Assembly (NCBI RefSeq): GCF_000143415.4
Contig: NW_003314275.1
Coordinates: forward strand, 2,222,697-2,286,696
Direction of reading: 5' to 3'
Length of the DNA stretch: 64,000 nt
Source of the DNA: Selaginella moellendorffii
Taxonomy: Eukaryota > Streptophyta > Lycopodiopsida > Selaginellales > Selaginellaceae
The translations under genes were made by a program, and so were the position numbers. Positions within the stretch are counted from its first letter, which is position 1, and each line of letters begins with the position of its first letter. The notes under the pieces are model-generated. The model was not told the origin of the DNA. It worked only from the letters and a program-made list of their open reading frames with translations, and searched no databases. Shown one piece after another: positions 44,440-54,779 of this stretch.

Positions 44440-46153
44440 ATGGCGACTGTTCGCGGGGTACCGCAGCAAGGTGAGTGGAGGCTAATTTTAAGATCAAAGA
44501 CTGAGGATAACGAGGATCTGAGGCAGACTTCGACATGGGGCAAATCGTCCAGGAAGCTTGCGCCCGATGGCTCAAACCACCCGAAGTTTGTGACATACTT
44601 CGCAATTATCAGAGATACGGTTTCGATCTCAACCCCGTTCCTCCTAGCAGGCCTGCCAGTGAGTGCTCCCTTAGGCTTTGCCCTTTGCTTGTCTCACACT
44701 GACTTGCCACGCTACTAGGTGGATCCTTGCACTTGTTTGATCGCAAGGCTTTGAAATACTTTCAGAAGGATGGCCACAACTGGAGGAAAAAGAAAGACGG
44801 CAAGGCTGTTCGCGAGGCTCACGAGCAGAAGGTTTGCTTGTTATGAACGAGGCCATCACCATCCGTTCCTGATCTTGTGTGCAGTCTGGGAGCATTGACG
44901 TGCTGCATTGTTACTGCGCCCGTGGAGAGGAGGATCCGAATTTTCAACGGAGCTACTGGATGCTGGAAGGGTACATAGAGCTCTCTACAAAAAAACAAAG
45001 AAAAGAAAAAAACGAGAGATGGAAATCCTTCTCACTTGTATTATCATGACTTGTATGTAGTGCTTATGAACACATTGTTCTTGTTCAGTACCTTCAAGTA
45101 CACCAGGTCGGTGTTAGGGTGCTTTTCTTTTTCTAGTGCTCGAAGCTTTTCCTTTTCCAGGGTCGTAAATCTGCATATAGAGCTCCAGAGTATCTGAAAC
45201 CTCACGCAGAGTCACCCTCAATATTATCCTCGGAGCATGGCGATTCAAGTGACGATGTTGAGCAACTCTCCTCAAAGTATTCGATTTTGCCGGAAACTCA
45301 GGGGAGTTTCTTTCAGTCCGATATTGATCTTAACGACCTCTTAGACCGTCCAGGTATACGAGTCAGAGTGGACATTTTGCTATCTGACACACGGCTCGAT
45401 TCAAACGTCTGCAGACATGTTCCTCGGCCAGAAGGCGCTCACTCCTGCCGTGAGCTTGGACATGAGCGGATGGAAAGAAGTTCTGCGAAGCTATCTAGAG
45501 AATCCAACGAATGGCCCCGTCAAGCCAGAGGACGAGACGTTAGAGCAGCGTACTACCAGGGATGCATTCCTGGAACAAGCCTCGCCCATGAAGTTTGAGG
45601 ATGGAATGTTCAAGTTATCACCAAGAGCGAGTTTAAGTCCTAAAGCGATCATGGAAGTCCTATCTCCTCGGGGTCTGGGTCGCCAACCTCAGACACATTT
45701 CGAGGCTCAGCTGCGTGCTGCCACCGCTGAGAACGTCATGAAAACAGCACAAAGCCTCTCTCCGGTGTGAATTATATAGTCAGTTCTTTCGTTACATGTA
45801 GTCCCTAACACGTCCATGCAGACAAAACGTGTTTCCTCTCCTCCGCCTGCGCAGAACGTCCTTGTGGATATGGGGCGTGCTTCTCAACAGGTATTTAAGT
45901 TCCGCTTTCTCTCGCTGGCGAAATCGACACGGGGAGCGCACTGGTTAAAAACTCTAAGCTTGTCAAACAGGAGGGCAGAATCAAGCAACTGGCTAGTTTT
46001 GGACGATGGGCGCTCGAGCCCGCGCCCGCGAGCTCGAGCTCTGTTTGGCTCCTTCCAACGAAGAAACCAAGGTTTCGTCTCACGTATATATTTATCTCAC
46101 CTCTAGGTTCTAAATGGCAGGTTCTCGTCTCCGGGACCACTGGACGTGGGTAA
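44440..46153 (+). CDS. CAMTA-like CG-1-only protein, copy B
   Basis: Nine exons: 44440-44470, 44527-44658, 44719-44831, 44885-44970, 45061-45106, 45161-45353, 45415-45764, 45822-45890 and 45971-46153. All junctions are GT-AG and in phase, giving 400 residues. The CG-1 DNA-binding domain of calmodulin-binding transcription activators is near complete: QIVQEACARWLKPPEVCDIL, then LFDRKALKYFQKDGHNWRKKK, then SGSIDVLHCYCARGEEDPNF and EHIVLVQYLQVHQ. A linker (SLDMSGWKEVLRSYLENPTN) follows, as does the pre-TIG motif LASFGRWAL. TIG, ankyrin, IQ and calmodulin-binding parts are all missing. The tail after FGRWAL differs from copy E because of a deletion. It could bind CGCG-type sites and compete with full CAMTAs; that is inference, and expression is unproven. 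Confidence 0.72.
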
Positions 46154-46289
46154 GTGAGGCACCACGAGGTCGTTTGATAAACAAACAAGCCTGGCTGCGA
46201 GATTGGTGATGTGGGACTGCCAAAGGCGTGTAGTGTTTTAATTTAAGAAAATCTAAAACAGTTTAGTTCAAAGCTTTTGTTCTTATCGC

Positions 46290-46830
46290 GCAATCCGTAA
46301 CAGATTCTGTGGCGTGACGTGCCGTCAGAGCGCCCGCGAGTAGATCAAAGCCTGTTTCTACAGTGGAGGTAATGCTTTCTGGCATGCCGCATTTTCCAGG
46401 TGGGGGCGCTGCCAGATTTGATCAGCAATGGCTTGGCTGTGGCGATTGTTGACACTGGAGCGATTTTGATGCAGGGATATGTTATGAGGACGCTGTCTCG
46501 GCCACGCTTGCATCCAATGTCTATCTCGGTCGGTATACACTTTCTTTCATACTTTGTGAATTTTTATCGAGATTTTCTTTGTTGGATTATTACTTGGCCT
46601 ACTTGTCCCACAGTATCTGATACGTGCTACATTGATATCCTCCAGAACAAGCCTCTGGTTTGTGTAAACGGACAATATCTGAGGAGTCGAGTTGAGGGAT
46701 CTTTGAACTCTGGTAAGTGCACTCTTGTTTTCTCCATTTTGAACTTAAAGCTATGTGTTTCTTGCACAGGGTCATAGATGTTTGAAACTTCCAAAATGCA
46801 AGCATCTAGCACCATGTAGTTCATTCTAGT
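46290..46830 (+). pseudogene. HISN2 fragment 2
   Basis: Pieces of HISN2 in order: the exon 1 end (agcctgtttctacagtggag, 46346), exon 2 (LPDLISNGLAVAIVDTGAILMQGYV, 46413-46488), exon 3 remnants (gatatcctccagaacaagcc, 46634) and the 3' UTR (agtatgttatgtagaatgga, 46829). Large internal deletions remove most of the HisI site and all of HisE. Not functional. Confidence 0.85.
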
Positions 46831-46964
46831 ATGTTATGTAGAATGGAATGCAGGGCTCACAGGGCATATGCCTTGGGTGCAAAAAACCAAGCAAGTGGTG
46901 AGAGTTTATAGTGCTGGTGATTTGGGGCGAAAGGGCGAAAGTCCTTTTTCTTTGATCAAAATAT

Positions 46965-47606
46965 TACCTTTACATGGTCAAACTAAAGTGGGGCTATGTT
47001 TAGCTGTCAAAGAGTCATTGTCTAATTGAGATGGCGATGCCGCAGCAAGGTGAGTGGAGGAATTTCAAGATTGAAGACTGTGAGATAACAAGGATCTGAG
47101 GCAATCGTCCAGAAAGCTTGCTCCGATGGCTCAAACTACCCGAAGTTTGCAAGATACTTCGCAATTATCAGAGCTACCGTTCCTCCCAGCAGGCCCACCA
47201 GTGAGTGCTCCTTCGCTCTCCTTGCTTGTGCCACACTGACTTGCCACGCTACTAGGTGGATCCTTGCTCTTGTTTCATTGCAACGCCTTACAGGTAAAGT
47301 TTATGCTTTCTCTCGCTGGCCTGTGCTCAAGAATTTTAGTACTGGACACAGAGAGCGCACTAGCTAGAAAATCAAGCGACTCGCTAGTTTTGGACGATGA
47401 GCGCTGGCAGAGATAGGTAGCAACAATATAGATGCGGTCTCGAGCTCCATTTGGGCAGCCATGGACGATTACAAGGACAGAGAAGAAACCTCCAACCTCC
47501 CTATGCCAATGGAGCTTGAGATGAGTGCCCAGTTCCCACGATTGAGCATTACAGACTTCAAGAAACCACTTGCACTCATAAAAATCGCGTGAGACAAAAG
47601 GGAAAG
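46965..47606 (+). pseudogene. CAMTA-like copy C: internally deleted pseudogene with its promoter remnant
   Basis: A shortened promoter (caaactaaagtgg...ctatgtttagctgt, 46978-47010) leads to ATGGCGATGCCGCAGCAAG at 47031. Exon 2 follows with deletions and a lost frame (gaaagcttgctccgatggct), then only the first bases of exon 3. The sequence jumps at about 47290 to intron 8/exon 9 (SSIWAAMDDYKDREETSNLP and MELEMSAQFPRLSITDFKK). Exon 9 carries TGA in place of the Trp of FGRW. A HISN2 fragment follows within about 20 bases. Confidence 0.85.
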
Positions 47607-47609
47607 TGC

Positions 47610-47910
47610 AAGTCGTCTTTGAGAGCTAGGGCTTTAGTGCTACAATGTAGCAGTAATGCGGGAAGCGATCTCGCGCAATCCGGGCCCCTCTCGGAACGGT
47701 GGAGGTAAGGATTGTAATTCTTTCTGGGATTTTGTAGCGCTTAGGAGATCCAGGCGCAAGTTTATGAGAAAGAGATTTTCTCAGTCAGGCAAAAAGCTGA
47801 GCGTTCAAGTTGAGTGATCTTTTAACTCAGCTGTTTTACTCCATATTGAACTTAAACGTATGTGCTTCTTTCTCAAAACTTCCAAAATGCTATGTTATGT
47901 AGAATGGAAT
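47610..47910 (+). pseudogene. HISN2 fragment 3
   Basis: The 5' UTR and start region (gagctagggctttagtg, then gcgatctcgcgcaatccggg, 47663) join the end of exon 1/intron 1 (gcgcttaggagatccaggcg, 47737). The sequence then jumps to the last exon tail (gagattttctcagtcaggca, 47771) and 3' UTR. All catalytic sequence is gone. Confidence 0.85.
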
Positions 47911-48079
47911 GGTATGCGTATGCCCTGGGCATACGTATAAACAAACCGAATAAGTGGGTGGTGGAATATCTAATGGTGGAATATCAGTTTCACATCGGGC
48001 CAAAGGTTCTTTTCCTTTGATCCTTGGTTCTTGGGTGATCCTATGCTTTTTAGTTGGGCACCACTTATAGTGGCTGCCT

Positions 48080-48237
48080 TTACATGGTCGAATGTGTGGC
48101 GTGCAACATTCAAACTAAAGTGGAAATGCTCCTCAGGGTCATCTCTCGTGCCTTGCTATATTTAGCTGTGAAACGGATAACCATGAATCAAATATCAAAA
48201 CTCGCGACTGGCGCTCCCCTGGTTTGATTTTGTGTAG
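48080..48237 (+). promoter_or_regulatory. Promoter of CAMTA-like copy D
   Basis: Shares gaatgtgtggcgtgcaac, caaactaaagtggaaatgct and ttgctatatttagctgtgaa with the copy B promoter and with the orphan piece after intact HISN2. Confidence 0.6.
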
Positions 48238-49798
48238 ATGGCGACTGTCCGTGGGATGCCGCAGCAAGGTGAGTGGATGCTAATTGCAAGATCGAAGACT
48301 GTGAGATAACAAGGATCTGAGGCAAAACAGACTTCGACATGAGGCAGATCATCCAGGAAGCTTGCGTCCGATGGCTGAAACCACCTGAAGTTTGCAAGAT
48401 CCTTCGCAATTATCAGAGCTACGGTTTCGATCTCAGCCACGTTCCTCCCAGCAAGCCCGCCAGTGAATGCTCCTTTCTCCTTGCTTCGATTGTCACATGG
48501 ACTGACTTGCCAAAGCTACTAGGTGGATCCTTGCTCTTGTTTGATCGCAAGGCTGTAAAATACTTTCGGAAGGATGGCCACAACTGGAGAAAGAAGAAAG
48601 GCGGCAAGGCTGTTCGCGAGGCTCACAAGCGGCTCAAGGTTTGCTTGTTATTCCTAGGAACAACGAGGCCACCACTATTGCGGCACTTGGTTGTATGCAG
48701 TTTGGGAGTATTGACGTGCTACATTGTTACTACACCCACGGAGAGGAAGATCCAAATTTTCAAAGGAGCTACTGGATACTGGAAGGGTAAAAAAAAATGA
48801 TATGGAAATCTCCTCACGTGTATTATCATGACTTGTAGTGCTTACAAACACATTGTTCTTGTTCACTACCTTCAAGTTCAACAGGTCGGTGTTCTGGTGC
48901 TTTTCTTTTTCCAGCTCGAAGCTTTTCCTTTTCCAGGATCTTGAATCGGCATACAAAGCTTTAGAGCATCCGGAAGCTTTCTCGCACGCAATGGATTCGC
49001 CTCTGTTGAGTTCTGTCGGAACTCAACAAGGTCCAAGCTATCAGCAGGGGAGTTTGTTTCAGCCCGGACAAGATGGTGGTATTCTGGAAGATTGTATTGA
49101 TCTTAACGACCTTTTAGACAGTCCAGGTATATGTGTGACTAGTCAGAGTGGACGTTTTGCTTTCTCACACACAGCTCGATTCAAACTATCTGCAGACAAG
49201 TTCCTCGGCAAGAAGGCCCTCACTCCTGCTGTGAGCTTGGACATGAGCGGATGGAATGAACTTCTGCGAAGCTATCGAGAAAATCCAACCACTGGCCCTG
49301 TCAAGCAGGAGGATGAAACTTCAGAGCAGTGTACTACGAATGCATTGTTAGGACAAGTCTTGCCCATGAAGTTTGAGGATGGAATGTTCAAGGAATCACC
49401 TGGAGCGAGTCTGAGTCCCAAAGCGATCATGGAAGTCCTATCTCCTCGGGGTCTGGGTCGCCAACCTCAAACACATGTCGAGGCTCAGCTGCGTGCTGCC
49501 GCGACCAATAATGCCATGAAATCCCTCTCTCCGGTGAGTGAATTAGATAGTTCTTAATCTCTAACACGTCCATGCAGCGCTGGCAAGAGATTATTTCCTC
49601 TCCTCGGCCTGCGCAAAACGTCCATGAGGATATGGGGTGCGCTTCTCAACAGGTACAAGTTTCTCTTGCTGCTGCGCCTGCCACTAAAGTCCTTGAGCAC
49701 AGGAATTCGACACAGGGAGCGCACTGGTGAAAAAATCAAAGCTTGTCGAACAGGATCTTAGAGAGCTCGCCGGGCAAAATGAAGCAACTGGACGATGA
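48238..49798 (+). CDS. CAMTA-like CG-1-only protein, copy D
   Basis: Nine exons: 48238-48268, 48331-48462, 48523-48638, 48701-48786, 48839-48884, 48937-49126, 49196-49533, 49578-49652 and 49754-49798. All are GT-AG and in phase, giving 352 residues. This copy has the best-kept CG-1 domain: RQIIQEACVRWLKPPEVCKI, then SGSLLLFDRKAVKYFRKDGH, then NWRKKKGGKAVREAHKRLK, then GSIDVLHCYYTHGEEDPNF and YKHIVLVHYLQVQQ. The linker keeps SLDMSGWNELLRSYRENPT. A short deletion and TGA (shared with copy C) end the protein just before the FGRW pre-TIG motif. No TIG, ankyrin or IQ part exists downstream. It is a candidate DNA-binding competitor of full-length CAMTA; expression is unproven. Confidence 0.75.
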
Positions 49799-50155
49799 AC
49801 GACGAAATACAGGTGTGCTACTTGCACGGACGCTGGTCACAAACGTTTTTCAGTGCAGCAAACAGTTGCAATAACAAGCAACGCATAGAGGAATAGACAT
49901 CTTCTCCTTATATTTTTAAAAAAGGTATTTTTGGGTGTAAAACATATACCTAGAATATTCATAAATATATTCAATCACTAATATACAAACCATGTTTAAA
50001 TTTGAGGGACGATTCGATCTTGCTCGCCACAAATTTGTCCTTGGGTGGCCAAGTACTTGAACACAGCAGGAGCCCCAACCATTTTAAAGGGATGGTTCTA
50101 AGCCCTCTTGCTTTCAAACACTATTCTGTGATCCAACCTCTGGATTTCTTCTTCC

Positions 50156-50466
50156 TCAAAGCTTTTGTGCACCACCACGTCCACAATGGACGATCTTCTC
50201 GTGCATCAATACTCCATCTTGCAGTGAAGCTGGATCAGTCCACGAGTTGCATTGTAGAGTTGCAGAGCTGTGAGGAAAGTTAGCTTCTCCTTTCTCCTGG
50301 CATTCGATCCAGACTCTTTGCTTCGTCCGTGGTAAGCATAAGTGGCACAAGTCCTTCTCAGCCATCTCCAAGAAGAGCTTGGCCGAATACGTCTTGATCG
50401 AATCCACTTTTGTGGATGTCTTGCAAGCTCGAGCAGGCACCGAGAGAGCTGATAAAAGTGATACAA
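50156..50466 (-). other. Unclassified coding-like stretch
   Basis: Two overlapping minus frames are open for 86-94 codons (one with TYSAKLFLEMAEKDLCHLCLP). G+C content is higher than the surroundings. I do not recognise a family. It may be a captured gene fragment in a transposon. Confidence 0.3.
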
Positions 50467-50499
50467 TTCGGCTTTACTCCCTATAGCTGGATCTAGAGA

Positions 50500-50835
50500 T
50501 TCGAGCAGAAAAGCCTCTAAATTTGTTCAAGCAATCATGTGGTGGCCGACCTCCTGGCTGCTTTCAATGGGTGTGGGATACTCAAGCTTGAAGATAGTGC
50601 CAGGTTGCCAGATGCTGCTGGATTCCAACTTGGAAATTGGGAATGATCAAGTGTGGGAAAAGAGCTCTTCCATTGTTTGGAGAGGAAAAATGTTATCAAC
50701 TAGATGAATTTGGTGTCAGTGTAGCAGAGAATGGGGAGACTTGGGGGCTGGAATGCTGGAATGCAATGATCATGGTTTACGCTCATAGAGTGGGAGGACA
50801 TTTTGCTGATGTGGATTTTATAAACATCCAAAAGT
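50500..50835 (+). pseudogene. PPR-like gene scrap
   Basis: Pieces read LDSNLEIGN, then (in a shifted frame) MIKCGKRALPLF, then ECWNAMIMVYAHRVGGHFAD. This is the order SNLEIGNAL - YGKCG - SWNAMIMxYAHxGHFxDA usual in Selaginella-type PPR proteins. Frames are broken. Confidence 0.5.
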
Positions 50836-51009
50836 AATATTCTTGGAAGTTTTAAATACTCCAAAAACAAATTAAGGTTGGGTTAATGATCTTTGGTTTA
50901 ATTTGTTAAAAAGAGTTTATGGCTTCTCTCAAAGATTTCTTTAAGCAGGAGGTTGGCACAATGTCCAGAGCAAAGTCAAAGTTGCCAATCCATTCTCTTC
51001 AGATGTAGT

Positions 51010-51220
51010 GTGTTTACACAAACCACCTGTGTGTCTCCCAACCCAAGTAAATAATCTGTGGAGGAATGTTAAAACAAAGATTGGTAAGAGCCCACAAAAA
51101 CAGTTGAAATAGACTAGCAATGAAACTGGATGATGCCTCTCCTTTGGTCCAATAATATGTCATGCAATCATGCCAGGACAGCATCCCGATTAACAAATCC
51201 CTCCATAAAAAATGTTCCAC
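51010..51220 (-). pseudogene. HISN2 fragment 4 (inverted)
   Basis: On the minus strand, ttggaccaaaggagaggcatcatcc-like sequence (exon 2, near 51150) is followed by intron and ctccacagattatttacttg (exon 3 start, about 51060). It ends at ggtttgtgtaaac (51020). It is in opposite orientation to the other HISN2 copies. Confidence 0.8.
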
Positions 51221-52264
51221 ATCATGGAATATCCCAGTTTATTCTATAAAATAACTAGTAAAATGTAGATTAAAAATTACTTTAATATTTTAAATTTTAT
51301 TTTATAATGTCCTTTTTTTACCATTGTTTCTATTTCTGCTAATTTCTAAAGTAGCTATGTTGCCCTCTAGATTAAGCAAGTGTCACCCCACACCAAGTAA
51401 TAACAAGGTTCTAGCACATCCATTTTATACTGTTTAATTGTTGAAGTGTAAATCCCCTAATGGATAATCCTTATTGATGAGTGCTAAAAGGCTTTGGAGC
51501 TGCCACTGGACACTCATTTAGCATTGAATTCACATTAATGAGCATTCTGCCACTAAATGGTTTTTATGGTCCCAAATGTTTGGGGTTTAAGTTGAGAAAT
51601 GAAGATTAGGCCTGTGTGATGGATCTAAACAAATGGTTTTTAGGTTAGCCACCACAAGATCATATGTTTGAGGTTTAAGTTAAAAATAAACATTAAGGCT
51701 ACAAGCTTTTATTTATGGATCTAGACAGTTTGGTGGATTTGTTGCAATGAGCCTTTAGCTACATGATGGTAGATTTGGGCTACAAGGACTTCTATGATCA
51801 AGGTAAAGAGCGAGCATTTCTACAATTATTTATAACCAAAGATTATATGCAAAAGTTTTAATTGTTCTGATTGTTTTTCTAATACGTATATTTAAAATTT
51901 GATTTTTTATTAAAATTATTATTATTTAAATATTTTATATTTTACAAGGTATATAAAAAGTATATTCTTTTCTTTTTGGAATTTTGACATGAAAAACCCT
52001 TAAAGAGGAATGCTAAATGAGACCCCCCCCCAAATTAATACTTACCTTTAACATAAATTTATAGTTAACTTCAATTTAATATAAGAGTAATGCATTGGCA
52101 CTACTCCTGTACGAATGCTACCTCGTGCAAAGGCCTATCACAATGGAGCTCATACGCTTTTGATGTTTCTCTCGCTGGAGTTTGACGCTCACCAGTGTCA
52201 AGAGAGGAGAGGAAGGAGAAGAGGGTAGATTGTGCTCCACGAGAGAGGAGAGAAAGGGAGAAGG

Positions 52265-52600
52265 AGAGGGCTGAGCTGTGCAAGACAGTGGGACAAAACG
52301 AAGGCAGGAAAAGGACTGTATCAGAAATGGTCTTGTACCATTCGACGGTACTGCTTGCAGCACAAGATTGTGAAGATGGCGGAAGTTATGGAAGTCTTGA
52401 GAGCGAGATTCTCTCAATCAGGCATCGAGGACGAGAACAGCCGAGGCAGGAATTCAAGTTGAGGGATCTCTCAACTCAAGTGGAGAGTGCTTTTCCATTT
52501 TGTTTTAGAGGGCTGATCCCATATGTGTTTCCCTCACAGGATCGTAGATGGCTTGACCGATGGAAGTATCTACCACCAACATGTTTTTCATTCTAGTAGC
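52265..52600 (+). pseudogene. HISN2 fragment 5 (last exon only)
   Basis: Starts at gctgagctgtgcaagacagt and reads ELCKTVGQNEGRKRTVSEM. A 6-base deletion then removes Ala-Asp of EMADVLYH, and a one-base insertion at GATTGTGAAG shifts the frame before EVMEVLRARFSQSGIEDENS. The 3' UTR is kept. HISN2 exons 1-4 are absent, replaced by purine-rich sequence. Confidence 0.88.
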
Positions 52601-53036
52601 CTTTACATGGAACATGTACAAACAGACCGATCAAAGTGGGGAGAAAACCAAGAAAACTGAATTAAGCGAATTGAAATTTTTTATTTTGGTAGTGCGGTGG
52701 AATATGCATTTTCATATATCCATAATCAATCCTTGACGTACCAACGTGTTGGTTCTAAAACAATAATATAGTGGAATGTTTACTTTTAGATGGTGGAATG
52801 TCTGCTGGTAAAGGCGCATTGTTCTTTGCGTCAAATTAAGAACATGAAAGTTGTGCAGAGTTCCTCAGCACTATATTTAGATTGCATATATTTCTGGATG
52901 ACCAAATTATTTGCGTCAACTGGCCAATTAAAGCTCGCGGGTGGCAGGGAGCTCTCGTAGTTAGGCGTTCATGGGGGGATGCCATGGCGGTGGTGTGAAG
53001 CTGCTCCCACTGTTTTAGATTAATTTTGTTTTTGAG

Positions 53037-54719
53037 ATGGCAACTGGTGGAAGAGTCTATAAAATGCCGCAGCAAGGTGAGTGGAGGCTAGTTTCAAGGT
53101 CAAACAAAGACTCTGCTATCTGAGCAGACCTCGACATGAGGCAGATCATCCAGGAAGCTTGCGTCCGGTGGCTCAAACCACACGAAGTTTGCGACATACT
53201 TCGCAATTATCAGAGCTACGGTTTCGATCTCAACTCCGTTCCTCCCAACCGGCCCGCCAGTGAGTGCTCCTTGCTCCTTGCCTTGTGTCACACTGACTGG
53301 CTTGCCATGCTACTAGGTGGATCCTTGTTCTTGTTTGATCGCAAGGCTGTGAGGTGCTTTCGGAAGGATGGTCACAACTGGAAGAAAGAAGGCCAGGCTC
53401 ACGAGAGGCTCAAGGTTTGCTTGCTATAACTAGGAACAACCATCGCGGCACTTGGTTCCTGATCTTGTATGCAGTCTGGAAGCATCGACGTGCTGCATTG
53501 TTACTACGCCCGTGGAGAAGAGGATCCAAATTTTCAACGGAGCTACTGGGTGCTGGAAGGGTACATAGAGCAGGAAAAAAAAACATGCATCCCCCCTCAC
53601 TTGTATTATCATGGCTTGTAGTGCTTATGAACACATTGTTCTTGTCCACTACCTTCAAGTACACCAGGTCGGTTGCGGTGTTTTTCTTTTTCTAGCTTTC
53701 TTGTGGCTCGAAGCATTTCTTTTCCAGGGTCGTGAATCTGCTTATGGAGCATCTCCAGAGCATCCGGAACCTTTCTCGCACTCGGAGCATGGCGATTCAA
53801 GTGACCATGTCGAACAGATGGAGCAACTCTTTTCAAAGGATTCGCTTCTGTCGGAAACTCAGTCCGGGCAAGGTGGTAATCTTATGATGGAAGATCGTAT
53901 TGATCTTAACGACCTCTTAGACAGTCTGACACACAGCTCGATTCAAACTATTCTGCAGACATGTTCCTCGGCCATCAGCCGCTCAGTCCTGCCGTGAGCT
54001 TGGACATGAGCGGATGGAAAGAAGTTCTGCGAAGCTATCGAGAGAATCCAACGAATGGCCCAGTCAAGCAAGAGGATTCAGATGCTTTAGAGCAGCGTAC
54101 TACCGTGGATGCATCGCCGGGACAAGTCAAGTTTGACGATGGAATAATGTTCAAGTTATCACCTGAAGCGATTCCAAGTCCCAAGGCGATCATGGAAGTC
54201 CTCTCTCAACCGGGTCTGGGTCGCCAGCCTCACACACTTCTCGAGGCCCAGCTGCGTGCTGCCACCGCCGAGAACGCCATGAAAACAGCACAAAGCCTCT
54301 CTCTGGTGAGTGCAGTTCTTTACATGTAATCTCTAACACGTCCATGCAGCGCTGGCGGGAAAGTGTTTTCTCTCGCCCGCCTGCGCAGAACGTCCTTGTG
54401 GATATGGGGCGCTCTTCTCGACAGGTAAAAGTTTCTCTTTCTCTCGTGCAGCGCCCTGGATAAAAACTCATTTTCAAAGCTTGTCAAACAGGAAGAGAGC
54501 GACATCAAGAGCCTAGCTAGTTTTGGACGATGGGCGCTGGCAAAATTTGGTAACGACGACGATGCAGGTGCGCCACTCGAGGCCGCGCCCTCGGTCTCGA
54601 GCTCCGTTTGGGCAGCCATGGACGTTGACAAGGACAGAGAAGAAACCTCCAACCTCCCTACGCCAATGGAGCTTGAGATGAGTGCCCAGTTCCAACGCTT
54701 CAGCATTACAGACCTTTAA
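53037..54719 (+). pseudogene. CAMTA-like copy E: most complete 3' end, but damaged
   Basis: Exons 53037-53076, 53128-53259, 53317-53414, 53475-53560, 53622-53667, from 53728, then about 53957-54305, 54350-54424 and 54492-54719. The CG-1 domain reads RQIIQEACVRWLKPHEVCDI and SGSLFLFDRKAVRCFRKDGH, with an 18-base in-frame deletion in the KKKDGKAVREAHERLK helix, then GSIDVLHCYYARGEEDPNF. The intron 6 donor (CCAG|gtata) is deleted. Read through, the frame hits a stop after ISRSVLP; a weak GT in GACAGTCTG would restore phase. The last exon extends to LASFGRWALAKFG and MELEMSAQFQRFSITDL, the sequence that in CAMTAs leads straight into the TIG domain (FSIxDFSPxW). It shows where the ancestral duplicate was cut. 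Confidence 0.75.
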
Positions 54720-54779
54720 GAAACCAAGGTTTCATATGTATCTCGCTTGTAAAAGGGTGGATTTTGTTTATATATACAT

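Larger units (their letters stand above)
49799..52264. other. Spacer between array units, mostly AT-rich, with gene scraps
   Basis: 49860-50000 and 51240-52080 are AT-rich and unrecognised. In between lie an unclassified coding-like stretch (50156-50466, minus), a PPR-like scrap (50500-50835) and an inverted HISN2 fragment (51010-51220). A purine-rich stretch (52200-52270) precedes HISN2 fragment 5. Confidence 0.5.
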
